NCBI RefSeq assembly: GCF_000350225.1
Contig: NW_005179134.1
Location: 80,773 to 144,772 of the forward strand
Source of the DNA: Chondrus crispus
Lineage: Eukaryota; Rhodophyta; Florideophyceae; Gigartinales; Gigartinaceae
Reading direction: 5' to 3'
Length of the DNA: 64,000 bases
How positions within the stretch are numbered: position 1 is the stretch's first letter; every line of letters starts with the position of its first letter. Shown one piece after another: positions 19,996 to 30,685 of this stretch. Position numbers and translations under genes: made by a program. The notes beneath the pieces were generated by a model, which worked only from the letters and a program-made list of their open reading frames with translations, did no database searches and had not been told where the DNA came from.

Positions 19996-20886
19996 ATGGC
20001 TTCCCCCCTCTCGCTCCTGCTGCTGGTGCTCCTTGTCCCCCTCGCGCTCGCGCAGTGCGGTGCGCGCTGCCGCTTCCGCCTGTGCAAGGCCGACGGCTTC
20101 GACACGCCGCGCGTGCCGGGCGCGCGTATCCTGATCCGCGCGCCGGACGTCTCGCTGTCGCCGTTCATCTGCCTGCTGGACGAGTCGCACGGCCAGCTGG
20201 GCCTCATCCGCGCGACGGGCGAGGCACGCGTGTCCGCGTCCAAGCGCGGCCCGGCGCGCAAGCGCATCTCCACGTTCGCGCCGCGCGGGCTCGCGCCGCC
20301 GTTCGGCCCCAACTTCTTCGGCACATTCGAGGTTCCGTTTCTCGGCGGGCGCAAGGGCATCGGCCGCCAACCGCTCCGCGGCAACCAGTTTGACTACCTC
20401 GAGGATCTATGTGTCGTGCTCCCGATCACGGAGTACGACCTGCTGGGTGATGACGGGTTCGTCCGCACCACGGTGAAGAGCACCCGCAAGAGGAGCTGTG
20501 TGTCGTTCACAACGCGCAACCCGCAGCTCCTGGTGGAGCTATTCTGGGACTCGGCTGACGACCTGGACCTGAGCGTGATCGAGCCGGACGGCGACATTCT
20601 GGCCAAGGGGAACCCTAACAGCGAGGTGGGCAAGCTGAACAACGATAACAACGTCGCCGGGTGCGTGCTCCTCCCCGCGGGGAAGGAGGCCGTTCTGTAC
20701 CGCCTGGGCAACGAACTCGAGAAGGGCAAGTACACGGCCGTTCTCACGCACTTCAACAACTGCCGGCGCGGGGAGACGAACTGGAACCTCCGCGTCTCCC
20801 TCTTCGGGAACGTCATCCTCACGCGCTCCGGCGTCTCCGACCTCGGGAACAAGGCCACCATCGCCAGCTTCACCTTCACTGTGTAA
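19996..20886 (+). CDS. Secreted protein with DUF2135/YfaP-like domain
   Basis: A 296-residue protein with a textbook signal peptide (residues 1-19, Leu-rich core, Ala-Leu-Ala-Gln cleavage site). A Cys-containing N-terminal half follows. The C-terminal domain (about 178-272) starts Leu-Leu-Val-Glu-Leu-Phe-Trp-Asp and continues Asp-Asp-Leu-Asp-Leu-Ser-Val-x-Glu-Pro-Asp-Gly, the core of DUF2135 (YfaP-like) domains; the Gly-Lys-Tyr-x-Ala segment and final beta strands are also present. DUF2135 is an extracellular beta-sandwich of uncertain role, found mainly in bacteria. The gene is single-exon, has a TATA box at 19900, and its stop codon overlaps an AATAAA poly(A) signal (20885-20890). Secretion is well supported; a cell-wall or defence role is inference. 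Transfer from bacteria is possible but untested. Confidence 0.85.
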   Translation: MASPLSLLLLVLLVPLALAQCGARCRFRLCKADGFDTPRVPGARILIRAPDVSLSPFICLLDESHGQLGLIRATGEARVSASKRGPARKRISTFAPRGLAPPFGPNFFGTFEVPFLGGRKGIGRQPLRGNQFDYLEDLCVVLPITEYDLLGDDGFVRTTVKSTRKRSCVSFTTRNPQLLVELFWDSADDLDLSVIEPDGDILAKGNPNSEVGKLNNDNNVAGCVLLPAGKEAVLYRLGNELEKGKYTAVLTHFNNCRRGETNWNLRVSLFGNVILTRSGVSDLGNKATIASFTFTV

Positions 20887-20953
20887 TAAAAATATATCCC
20901 CCATCTGCCATCCTGCCCACCACCTCCCTTCGCACACAGGCCCTTCGCCCTCC

Positions 20954-21013
20954 GTCGCCAACCCCGCCGCCAACCCCGCCGCCAACCCCGTCGCCAACCC
21001 CGTCGCCAACCCC
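20954..21013. repeat. 12-bp minisatellite, five units
   Basis: Five consecutive units of G(T/C)CGCCAACCCC follow the 3' end of the secreted gene, differing only at the second base. Too short to be functional evidence; it may be length-polymorphic. Confidence 0.85.
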
Positions 21014-22679
21014 CCTCCGCGAGTCGCGCGCGGTCACGCTCGCGCCGGTCGCACATGACTGCACGCGCGCCCCGCACTCGAGACCCGCGCGTGCGGACCC
21101 GCCACTCGACGTCTGACATTTGTCAGAAAGTGACATCTATCGTGGCTGCCGCGTCCGCCCTCCCTGCGCCAATGGGCGCGCTCGGCGTGCCCGCGTGATG
21201 CTGCCCGGTGCGTCGTGCGCCGGTCGCGGGGCGCTGCTCGCGAGTGGCGCGGGCGCAAGCTTGGCAGTGCGCGGCGCGGCGCAACGTCGTGACGGGGGAT
21301 GGGTTGCGGACGCGCGCTGGAGGGCGCGACGCGGCGGCAGATGGCGTTGGTAGGAACGTGTCTGGGAATGGCGGTGGATGCAAGGTAATGTTTAGTGGAG
21401 GGTCACGGGGCCGACGGGAGTCCACGGAGGTGGCGCTCAGCCGAGAGTTGTGTGACGCAAACACGAGGCCGACGGGAAGGGACGAATCGTTCTGATGCAC
21501 TTTGTAAGTCGTTCTGGGTGCTGGACGCGAACCCCTCCTCTTTTCTTTGCCCTCCCCGTGGGGGGCCGGCTGTTTGTTGGTGTGGGGCGCCGTACTGCGA
21601 CCGATGGTTATCAGCGCCGGAAGGAGGCCGTGTTACACACATAGAAACAGCGAAATCCACGGCTTCGGCACCAGTCGCGAGTGCAGCGCTGAAACGCAAG
21701 ACACATACTCATCCACTTTGAACATCACACGGTACGATCTCCATGCTTGCGCGTTTCAACGTGTTCGCCATATACGTATGTACCCTTCGAAGGGTAGTAT
21801 CGCTTAGAAAGATCATATGCAATGCGTCCCCTACGATGATGTGCCAGCAACTGCGGTGGCGTGCGCCATATCTCGAGAGCAAATAAGTCTTAAAGAAGAC
21901 ACGTTTAGGTCTTATGGTGATGCCGTGCTGGCATCAGCAATAAAGACAAGCATCGCTGCTTTCCGTCCCGAGATATCCTCTTCCCCCCTCAAGTTTTCCC
22001 ATTTTTCTAAAACGGACCAAGTAGCGAATGCCAGCACCCTGTAGATGAGATGTGACCTCATATGAAATTAACTGACTCATCTGAGGCTTTTAAGCGTACT
22101 TGAATTCCGTTGCGGAAGAATTTATTATATTCACAACTATATGTATTCACCGGTCGTTTTCAGAAATGCGTAGCAAAGAAACTGTTTTGAGCAACCTTGA
22201 AGCGTGTTGAATTGATAACTACGAAACCGAAACACCCCCTTAACAAAGCAACTGGGTACTGTTTATGGGTGAAGTTTAATGGATTCTTAGTCTTGCAGTC
22301 TATTCAAAACTGTTACAGTATCCCGGTGCCCTGAAAGGTGTCATTGCGGAAGCCAATAGGTCCAAGAAAGTTTTGCGTTCGTGTACACGTTTCGCGTAAG
22401 AACCTCCCGGAAGTAGCGTGCAGCTTAAAGATGCTGTCAGTATGCCGAGCGTTGACATCCTGACGACCTACTGTAGCTAGTTGGCTAATGACCTCGAGTG
22501 CCACCAATGATTCACCACTTGAGCTCTGCTATTCTAGCCTCGGCGGCCTCTTTCGTCCCGGCATGTCTCTTTCTGTTTTACCATTCATTTCCCATTCCAT
22601 TTATCAGAGTCCGCTGCTGCCATCCTTTTTCCTTGAATCCTTTTACGTGCGGATGTCCTTGGAAAAATAGTAAATACAC
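21014..22679. other. No gene seen
   Basis: GC-rich to about 21500, then AT-rich. Frames are short and unlike any family. One variant of the CTCATATGA motif shared with the piggyBac region occurs near 22060. Confidence 0.45.
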
Positions 22680-23640
22680 GAACCTCCTCCCAATGAAATA
22701 GGAGGCCAGCTTTTTTGCAAAAAATTATTCATTAAATCGAAACCTTGCAAAGTCAATTTCGACACCATTTCTTTAGCGTACATGCATCCGGCAGTAACAC
22801 CTTCCATGCTATCGGGATAGCAGTCGTGAGTAGACCGAAGAATAAGAATCCAATCAAGTTTCTTCACCTGGTTGACATTTTACACAGGCGTTTTTGTTTC
22901 CAAGATTTCAACACAAGCCGTTTAAAGTTGTGCAAAAAAGATTCTATTTCAGGCATTCATAAAATGACTGCAAAGAACGCGCAGCTCCCACCAGACTTCA
23001 TTCTTTGAGACCCAGAATTCAAACCGCGGTGGCGGGGGTACAGTACCGTCTTCCTTCTCTTTAAGCAGGCCCAAGTCGAGAAAAATAAATTGAAAAATAG
23101 CCTTCTTATGACGTCAAATGGCCTCGTAATATCAGGCCATTTGACGTCTCATATTATGAGGTCACTTTGTTGTCTAGTGTCTATCCGACCGGGGCTTGTC
23201 CTCATACACATGCATATGAGGACGGCGATGTCCTCATATGAGTACAACTGTTTTTTTGCAAAAGTATATAAATTAAACTGAACATTCAAAAAGCTACCCT
23301 GAGCACTATTTCCTTAACGTGCTTGTTTTTGGCAGCAGCATCTTGCAGAACACCGGGATGGCAGCTTCGAATACGCAGAAAGCTTAAGAATATAATGCAG
23401 ATTGAGTACCAAGTTGCCTTTTTAAACTGTCCTTTTTTGTTTTGAAGTTATTTTACATACGGTTGGTTTTAAGGTGGTTAAAAAAAAACTTCTTTTCCAG
23501 GCATATCAAAAAACAACCAGGAAGAACAAAGCAATTCTCACAAAGTACTTTCTGGCCCCAAGTCAGAAGTCAAGTACGGTGGCACGGCTATCGTTTTCTT
23601 TCTTGTCGAGAAAGCGGAAGTCAAGAATAAAATAGGTCGA
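22680..23640. repeat. Two diverged copies of an AT-rich repeat
   Basis: Sequence at about 22740-23100 and 23280-23640 aligns in the same order: a GGCAGTAACACC/GGCAGCAGCATC block, a CCGGGATGGCAG-type block, poly-T-rich segments, and a GTCGAGAAAA end. They are old direct copies of one unit. The intervening 23090-23260 carries a hairpin (15-bp arms around 23106-23143) and CATATGAGG palindromes. No protein domain is visible. Confidence 0.55.
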
Positions 23641-23690
23641 ATAATGTCCTCATATGAGGACAATGGTCCGATAGACACTAGATACACGCT
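23173..23690. mobile_element. MITE-like element with CTAGTGTCTA ends
   Basis: Left end CTAGTGTCTATCCGACC (from about 23174) is the inverted counterpart of the right end (to about 23685). Both are followed internally by GTCCTCATA/TATGAGGAC motifs. A related CTAGTGTCTA followed by CATATGAGG stands at the left edge of the piggyBac element near 14032, suggesting a non-autonomous derivative. Target-site duplication not identified. Confidence 0.5.
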
Positions 23691-24934
23691 TTAGACGCTA
23701 CAGCGTCAAAGCAAGAACGAAAGTTGAAACAAAGCAAAGATTGGTTTACCGCCGGTGACCTCTTTTCCCCCGACCTTTCGGCGGCTTCAGTGAGCTTATA
23801 AGAAGTCGCACTGAGCCTTCGCCGGCGCGTCCTATTCTCAGTTGCACCACAATTTCATGTCAGTTACAAGGCGCTAACAGAGTGCTTCCCTTTTTGGTAG
23901 CACTGCAAATTCTAGTCTGCTCCATGATCAACTTGTGTGCACATCCCGATATCACACCGTTCTGTACGCCGTAATAATTCTATCTTAAAGCGGATGCTTA
24001 TCAGCCATCCTTGTCGCCATTCCAACCCACACGTCAAGCCGAAAGTGGCTACAACGCCCGCGCCGGCCGTCACAGAGCAGAATTGTTCCCAACGGCAACA
24101 TCGCCATTTTGATGCTTGAAGACTGCAACGGAGGAAGCGGCTTTCCCTGCGGAAAAAACAAAAAACAGTGGACTGGTGTAGTGGACTAGTCCCCAGTGGA
24201 ATGTGATTGAAAGAATATAAAACGGCAAGTACTGTACTGTATCAGGGACAGTTTTGTCGAGCGGCACGGGAGAGGTCTAGATCTTGTACATGTGAACTCT
24301 TGAGCTGCCAATTTGCAGCAGTCTGCGCGATAAACAGTCTGATGAAGTTACCAGCTGGAAGCGCAAACAGCCATTTCTTGCTCAAGGTTGATTTGAAATT
24401 TCCTCGGGTTTTTGCTACGGCACAGACAAGATTAGAATATAGAATACGCCTGCGGGATTTGGCCGGTAAACGCGACTTACGGCCCTTCCTATGTATGTTT
24501 GCAGCACGCATTTCGCAATTGTGCATCCTGACTCGGATATTCATGTCGCAGAAGCAAGGCAGATACACGTGTACAACATCGACATTCGTTCGCATTTCAA
24601 CTGAACACGTGCAGTGTATCGCTTGTGCATTGATTACTTGTGCGCCATATCGTCAGCCGCATCATTTCTACTTTACGAAAGTTGCTGAGTGTGAATTGTT
24701 CTCAACCTCAGATTGATAACACCAAACCCAACCTTTGTTACAAAGGCCTTTCAAACAGCAACAAGGGCGTCTCTTCAAATCACTGCTTCTACACTGGGCG
24801 CCACTATCCGCGCAGCTGTCAAGAGCAAGCTGGCAGATAAGGGTACATGTTGACAAGGTTACAAAAGGCAGACCCAGTCCAGCAAAAATTGTGTCTCGGT
24901 GACACGTGGCCTCGCATCAGGCCTCTTCTGAAGC
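23691..24934. other. No gene seen
   Basis: Only short frames without family resemblance. The stretch serves as upstream region of the kinase-fold gene starting near 25.2 kb. Confidence 0.4.
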
Positions 24935-24942
24935 TATAAAAA
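24935..24942 (+). promoter_or_regulatory. TATA box upstream of the NUDIX/APH gene
   Basis: TATAAAAA stands 260 bp before the first in-frame ATG (25195) and 80 bp before an ATG pair at 25014-25019 in another frame. This leaves room for a leader, an upstream frame or a short 5' intron. Confidence 0.5.
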
Positions 24943-25194
24943 GAAATTCAAATTTTGCGCAGACGAGTACCACTGAGCTCTTTTTGATCTAGGCCTTGCT
25001 TCTCACTTTTCACATGATGGTACCGTCCCTTGCTATCTTGCACAGTACGAACGTTACCCAAAAGTCTGCGATCGCCTTAAGCAAACGCAAACTCTCTCAA
25101 CGTGCTCTACGACAACGAGCACAAAAGATTTTATTGGAAAATATCACAAGCGCGACGGAAAGGGCACGCAAGATCGCTCCCAGGATTGGAAGAC

Positions 25195-26589
25195 ATGTTC
25201 CGCAGCGAACAGCCTATCTACGAGTCGTCCAGGGCACGCTGTGAAAGGGATTTGGTCAATGAGGTGCAACTTCTCATCTTTGATGTGAGCCATCGATACG
25301 TTTTGCTTGTGGCAAACGGTCCGGATGAATGGAGGCTTCCGGGATTTCTTTCTAAGACTGTAAGTATCACTCCGATACCGGAAGTGTGCAGCGCTGCTAA
25401 GACAGTCATTGGTATAGAATTTCCATTCATTGTTCTTCGAGATTGTTACCGTGAAGAGTGGGACGTGGAAACCGATGATTGTTCAGACTCGGGAAGCCGC
25501 GGTATTCTCGTTGTTGTGTGCCATGAGAAACCTGAACGAGTGCCTTCTGGATGCAGTTGGGTGGGCATCACCGATAATCACGGAGCGGGTGTCGTCCATG
25601 TATCGCACTCGGAGAAGGGAGCGGAGCAAGCTATTCGACGAGAACTGGAACAGGCCGCAGCCAACGTTTCGCCGCCTCGACGGTTGCCTTGGGCCTCTGT
25701 CGAATGGCATCATGAAACGCTTCGAAAAGTGCGCGAAATATTGCATGGACACAATTTGCATGTGATAGGGGATCTGGTTCAGCTCCGTGCGTCATACAGA
25801 GGAGCCGTGCTAAAGATCAAGACGAATGAGGGTGATTACTACCTGAAATGCAGCCCATCCACGTCGAACGATGCTGGAGTCACGTCAATAATGTCAAGCG
25901 TTGCTCCTGATCTTGTTGCCAAGCCGTTGTTTGCAGACGTGGAAAGTCGTCAAATGATCCTTGCCGACCACGGTGACGAGACTGGCCTGTATAAAATGGA
26001 CGATGAAGAGCGTAAGCAGGTGGTAAGAGATGTGGTGCGTCTGCACCGCGCAAGCACGGATGTGTTGCCCGATTTGTTGCAGGCCGGGCTACCATGTTAT
26101 TCACCGCTGTGGATGCGTGAGAATTTGACCTCACTTTTTCAGTCTAAGGAGCTTTTGTCTGTGCGTGAAACGGAACCAAGCCAGAAGCTGTCCAACACCA
26201 AGATCAAGCTGGAAGAATACCTGACGGAACTTATTAGTTGGGAAATGCCTGATTGTTTGATACACAATGACTTGTATTTAGGAAACCTAATCAGGAAGAG
26301 CGCCGATGAGGGTCCAGGGTTCCGGTTTTTTGACTTTGACAGCTCTTTCGCAAGCCATCCTTTGTTTGATGTGGACTGGTGCAACCGGGAGGTGTTGGAG
26401 GCCTATGCACAGGAAATGGACATAGCTGACATTGATGGATTGTACAGCTTGACCAAGAAAGTCCATGATCTTTCATGGCTCGTGCGGGTATATAGATACA
26501 TGGACAGGGCTAGGGAAGCGGAAGACGGTGCTCCCCGGGAAGACGTCCTCTATTGTCTCGAGGAAAGTTTTCGTTTCTTGCTGAGCTGA
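25195..26589 (+). CDS. NUDIX-like / APH-fold phosphotransferase fusion
   Basis: From the ATG at 25195 the protein has 464 residues; the frame is open from 25081 and its extra codons look coding, so a short upstream exon is possible. Residues ~24-130 resemble a NUDIX fold (hydrophobic strands, Trp-Arg-Leu-Pro-Gly), but the canonical metal-binding Glu box is absent. Residues ~170-464 are an APH/choline-kinase-type domain: an ATP-lysine candidate in Tyr-Tyr-Leu-Lys (about 218), catalytic loop Leu-Ile-His-Asn-Asp with Gly-Asn following (about 355-364), and metal-binding Phe-Asp-Phe-Asp (379-382). Such enzymes phosphorylate small molecules such as antibiotics, choline or sugars. The substrate cannot be read from sequence. 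No frameshifts or inner stops. The two-domain layout recalls bacterial and fungal proteins, so transfer is worth testing. Confidence 0.8.
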   Translation: MFRSEQPIYESSRARCERDLVNEVQLLIFDVSHRYVLLVANGPDEWRLPGFLSKTVSITPIPEVCSAAKTVIGIEFPFIVLRDCYREEWDVETDDCSDSGSRGILVVVCHEKPERVPSGCSWVGITDNHGAGVVHVSHSEKGAEQAIRRELEQAAANVSPPRRLPWASVEWHHETLRKVREILHGHNLHVIGDLVQLRASYRGAVLKIKTNEGDYYLKCSPSTSNDAGVTSIMSSVAPDLVAKPLFADVESRQMILADHGDETGLYKMDDEERKQVVRDVVRLHRASTDVLPDLLQAGLPCYSPLWMRENLTSLFQSKELLSVRETEPSQKLSNTKIKLEEYLTELISWEMPDCLIHNDLYLGNLIRKSADEGPGFRFFDFDSSFASHPLFDVDWCNREVLEAYAQEMDIADIDGLYSLTKKVHDLSWLVRVYRYMDRAREAEDGAPREDVLYCLEESFRFLLS

Positions 26590-26887
26590 CTAAAGACGGA
26601 AAGGGTGACCACATATTTTTGGGCTGAGTTAACGTGTACGATGTGGTAGTCTGGGACGAGTGGTTCTGCAGCTGCCATTAGCTCTATGCGTTTCAGAATG
26701 AGTACAAAGAAAGTGCGAAAGTTTTGGCGGGAACATCACCGTCAGGATGACAGTGGAGGCATGAAAGTGTCTGGTTCTCGTTTTGCATGCATCGCCCGGC
26801 TTTATGAAACGCTAGTCCATCTTCTGGTAACGAGACATACGCACACTGCACCGCGGTCGCCGGATTGGTAGCAGACAGAGGACAAGA

Positions 26888-27007
26888 AGGGGCGCGTTCA
26901 CTGGACACAGGGATAGGGGGCGCAGCGTTGGGATGAGTGCGGGCAGAAGACATGTGGTGTCTGCATCCTGGGACGAGACCGTGCGTATGTGGGACGTGGA
27001 TAGATAG
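26888..27007 (+). pseudogene. Isolated WD40 repeat relic
   Basis: One full WD unit can be read: Gly-His near the start, then Ser-Ala-Ser-Trp-Asp-Glu-Thr-Val-Arg-Met-Trp-Asp-Val, followed by a stop at 27005. Upstream sequence (26820-26880) gives a vague further repeat containing a stop. It resembles repeats of NB-ARC/WD40 proteins and lies on the strand opposite to the intact receptor, 13 kb away. Probably a fragment of a dead family member. Confidence 0.6.
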
Positions 27008-28589
27008 ATCAAACTTCGTTGCGAGTAGGTAGAGAACTGGCAAGACATCACGGATCGAATTCTGGGGACGGCAGACATGAGCCATGTTCCTCATACAGGA
27101 TGAACATGGTGAATAACTCCACGGAAGAGAAAAGTTGTGCAAAGGCTAGAGGACGGGGTCTGAAGCTGTCCTGGCTCGAGTGGAGACTACATTGGACTCA
27201 CTGATTTGGCACGATCACGCAGTTGTAGTTGCAGTGGTGGCTAATCCGGTCGCTTCCGTGACGATAGTGGTCTAAATTGCGCAAAGCCATAGACGCTTGC
27301 CACCCCAGGCATTTGTGTTGTGTTGCTTTGGTGCGTCATAGTACTTGAGGGGGGTGGTGTTCATTCTGGTGATACGAATGATTGAGAGTCTTGTTTCATG
27401 GCCGTTGCCAGTCCATATCTTTGTATCTATGATCGATCAACCAGCTTCCTGTCACCACACAGTAATCAACTCTTGGAGGGCGAGCGGATTTGACCTGCGA
27501 ATGTTCTACAGTTCTTCCGTTGCGAAGGCTTGTCCTTGTCCTTTGTGCAGACAGACGACTAAGAAATCCTCACGGCGGTGTCAAGCATGCGGACGAGAGC
27601 CACAGAGCCGCCATCTTCTACACGCCCAGCACCCAGAGCTTTTGTAACCCAATCACCCACGTGTTATACGTGGAGGTTGTTAGCTTTACATAAAGGGGGG
27701 TTGCCCAGCGTCCTAATTCAACGGCCACCCCCAATTGTTTCGAAATAATTACTAAAAATCCAGAATCGTGTGTCCGAAACTCACTCTTATTCGCCCATCG
27801 CCTCCATTTCCACCGACATATCTCTGAAACTTCTGGATACATTTAAAAACAATTTTCACCAACTGATTTTACGCACAAACGCACCTTAAGAGCACCCCTA
27901 TCGGTTTTGCTAAATTTGGTGGCTAAATGTGTAAAATTTTGCATTTCTGTGCGCACCACTACAGTATCCGCTTAGGAATAAATTTGAAATTGAAGTGCCC
28001 TGATAGGGCATAGTGTACGAGGGATGCTAGGATCCGTGAGCACGGGTAACATGCAGCGGGTAACAGCTCATACGCCCCATACAACGGGCCACTGCCAAAA
28101 ATTAAAAATGCGCGAATACAGAAATTATTTAAAATTATGAGTTGACATTCAGGAATCTATACATTAGTTTAACACATTATTTAATAACATATTATTTTAA
28201 CACATTATTTAATAAATTCGCATTCATGAAGAATTGAACTCGCGACCAAAAGAAAAGGGTAGCAGGGGAGTGGTACCGAAGCACACCACCCCTGCTAAAA
28301 CCCCTTCTCCGTCGTCCCGCCTTCGCGTGTGCACCACTCCCGCCCGACCTTTCTGGCGGTAGCAGTAGTAAATTTCCAACCAATTTATACCAGACCATCT
28401 CGTGCTACAGTACCGACCCCCAAAAAATAAATTGCGGAAGGATCATTCGTAGTGGGATGACAGGCTGAAAGCAGCGATTCCGCCGTTTTTAGCCAGTCTT
28501 TCTATCATGTTTCGCGCACAACTTTTTAACATATCTTTTTTTATAGACACACACACACACATGGCGACAAAGAAGTCGTCTTCCCCCCG
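27008..28589. other. No gene seen
   Basis: AT-rich toward 27850-28230, with TAACACATTATTTAATAA occurring twice (about 28170 and 28198). Scattered GGGTAAC words also occur at 38.3 kb. No domain-bearing frame. Confidence 0.4.
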
Positions 28590-29345
28590 CTCCCCTCGCC
28601 CGCCGCACCCGCTGCACGCCGCCGCGCTCGCACTGTATGCCGTCATGGGTTTGGGATAATTCATCGCCACAACATCGTCCGTAACGTCCTCGCCCGCCAT
28701 GCTTTTCGCGCTGCCGGTCTACAGTGCGACTTAGAAGTCCCCTTTCTGCTGCCTGATACTGCGCGACGCCCCGCTGACCTCCTCGTCCAACCCCCCGCTC
28801 CTCCCTCTGGTGCACCTCCCGATCACCCTACCGCATATGATGTCACAATTCGCTCTCCCTACCGCTCTGGCGCTCTCTCTGCCGCTGCTCGCAACCTTGC
28901 CGGTGCAGCTGAGGCCGGAGATACTGAAAAGCTCCGGTCTCACGCTCGCGCTGTGCGCGATGCCTACCATCTACAATCAGATGCCCCGCTTCCTCCCCTT
29001 GATTGGGATTTCGTACCCCTCGCGTTCGACACGCTGGGCGCGCCTAGCGCGCGCACTACTGGCGTGCTAGGGACCCACGCTCACCTCATCGCGCGCCGCA
29101 CGTCATCTACATATGGCACCGCCAAGCACCGCCTCCAGCAACGCCTCAGTTTCGCGATCTGGTCAAGCGTCGCCTCTGCAACCCTCGCCCGCATGCCGTA
29201 CCACGGCGCAGCCCTTTCCCATCCAGCCCAAGTGTGACCCCTTGACGCCTGCCCCGTCATTACAGCATCGGTCCCTCGTAGAATTTGAATAAAAATCGTA
29301 CAAAAATAAATTTGAATAAAAATGCATTCAAAAAATAAATAAATG
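28590..29345 (+). pseudogene. LINE (non-LTR retrotransposon) 3' end
   Basis: One plus frame from about 28600 to a stop at 29235-29237 shows the C-terminal hallmark of LINE-type reverse transcriptase ORFs: a Cys/His region, Arg-His-Asn, Arg-Arg-Pro-Ala-Asp-Leu-Leu, Ala-Tyr-Asp-Val-Thr-Ile, then Phe-x-Pro-Leu-Ala-Phe-Asp-Thr-Leu-Gly and a closing helical block. The stop is followed by an A-rich tail with AATAAA motifs (29288-29345), as expected for 3' ends of target-primed elements. The polymerase core is missing, so this is a 5'-truncated copy. Plain reading fits better than an intron. Confidence 0.7.
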
Positions 29346-29889
29346 ATATTAGTAGGTACATGAATCCCTAGAATTGTATCTGTAAGCGCACCCCTCATGT
29401 ACAGTATTGATAAATTTACCCCCCAAAATAAAAGGGCACCCCACCTCGTCAGAAGCCCGCAACGACATAGTTGAGCCCTCCGCCGTTGTCGCCGACCGCC
29501 CGCCCGCCCGCGCCAAGCTGCCGTTGATGGTGCAGGCTCCCAGCGTCCCGCCTCCTGCCACCGCCGCCCGAGCCCGCCCATGCAAGAAAAGGTCCCTCCT
29601 GCCGTCTTGACAGCTACGCCCGCTCCCGGCCCTACACTTACCGCCGCACCCGTCTCCCCTCATACGCTGAGAGTCGCCTTTGCCCCGGCCTCCCGACGCA
29701 CCCAAGTGCAGAGTAGAGTCATCCGCATGCCGCTCTACCGCTCCCCTGCCTCCCCCCCTCCTTCCTTCATGGCCTGCGACACCGGTACCCTGACCACCAT
29801 CCGCGCGCGCTGGCTCCCGCGCCAGCTCATCCTGCTTCCGCCGTTGCCGTACCTCGGGCTCCATCTCACGCTCGGCGGAGCGCCCGCGC
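29346..29889. other. GC-rich, no supported gene
   Basis: A 171-codon minus frame (29349-29864) is low-complexity Gly/Arg, and the plus frame is low-complexity Ala/Pro. The missing C-terminal third of the carbonic anhydrase pseudogene would lie here, but I cannot find its Gly-Ser-Leu-Thr-Thr-Pro-Pro-Cys block. Confidence 0.4.
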
Positions 29890-30342
29890 TATCCTCCGCC
29901 GCGCAAGCGCACTACCGACCCCGTGTTCCTCTCCTTCCCGCACACCCCCTCGCTCTGGTGCACCGTGTGGCTCTCGAGCGGTAACTGCTTGCCCATGAGG
30001 GTGTGCTCGCCGGGGTGGTGGAAGTGCCACGCGAGGGCCCAGTTCCAGCTGGCAGGGCCGGGCCGAGCGTTTACTCGGCGCGCACGAGCTTGGGCTGCGG
30101 GGCCAGCGGCGAGACGCCGACCGCCGCCGGAAAGTTGAGGGTGGCGGATCTCGCCCGCACCGCACGCGGAGAACTCCTCGTCCACTGACGACAGGGGTCC
30201 GTGCCCGTTCGTCCGCGTCGTGTCGTAGCTGTACGGCCCGTCCACAGCCCTCACCATCCCCCTCCGGCACCTCGCCCGTCGACGACGACGCGGCGAGGGA
30301 AACTAGGGCCGAGAGCAGCAGCGTGCAGACCTGGAGATTCAT
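29890..30342 (-). pseudogene. Alpha-carbonic anhydrase, broken
   Basis: The ATG at 30342 starts a signal peptide (Leu/Ser/Ala-rich, about 20 residues). After a shift to a second frame comes Phe-Ser-Ala-Cys-Gly-x-Gly-Glu; a third frame gives Asn-Phe-Pro-Ala-Ala-Val. Back in the second frame is the core block Trp-His-Phe-His-His-Pro-Gly-Glu-His-Thr ... Pro-Leu-Glu-Ser-His-Thr-Val-His. The three zinc ligands of alpha-CA (His-x-His and the later His after Glu-Ser) are all present. At least three frame changes and a stop at 29889, plus loss of the C-terminal third, mark a pseudogene. Introns do not explain the pattern. Alpha-CAs hydrate CO2 and serve carbon acquisition; a functional paralogue presumably exists elsewhere. 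Confidence 0.75.
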
Positions 30343-30685
30343 CGTGCGGGCGTTCGTCGTGTTCGAGCGAGAGAGTGAGTGAGATAGTGTGGGGGGAGTG
30401 CAGGGGGCGGGCGGGGTACAAATATGCATGCGGCTGCCGGCGAGGTGTAAGATCCCCTACGCCGCGAGCGGATGCTACGGAGGCAAGACCCCGCCTCATT
30501 CTCATCACCGGGAGGCAGGGCTCCCTGGGTGATGAGAATAAGGTGGGGTACTGGGCGGGGCGTGTGTGGCGCAGCGTGTCCGGCGGGGCAGTCTGCCGCG
30601 GGCGGGCGGGGGCGCCGTACAGGCGTGGCGGCACACGGGGGGCGGCGCGAACGTTAGGAAAAGCAAGAGAGTGAAAGCTAAGGAG

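Noticed and set aside
28561-28728. Short exon plus GT-AG intron model at the start of the LINE frame
   Set aside because: A continuous alternative frame through the same bases gives the conserved LINE C-terminal motifs, so no intron is needed.
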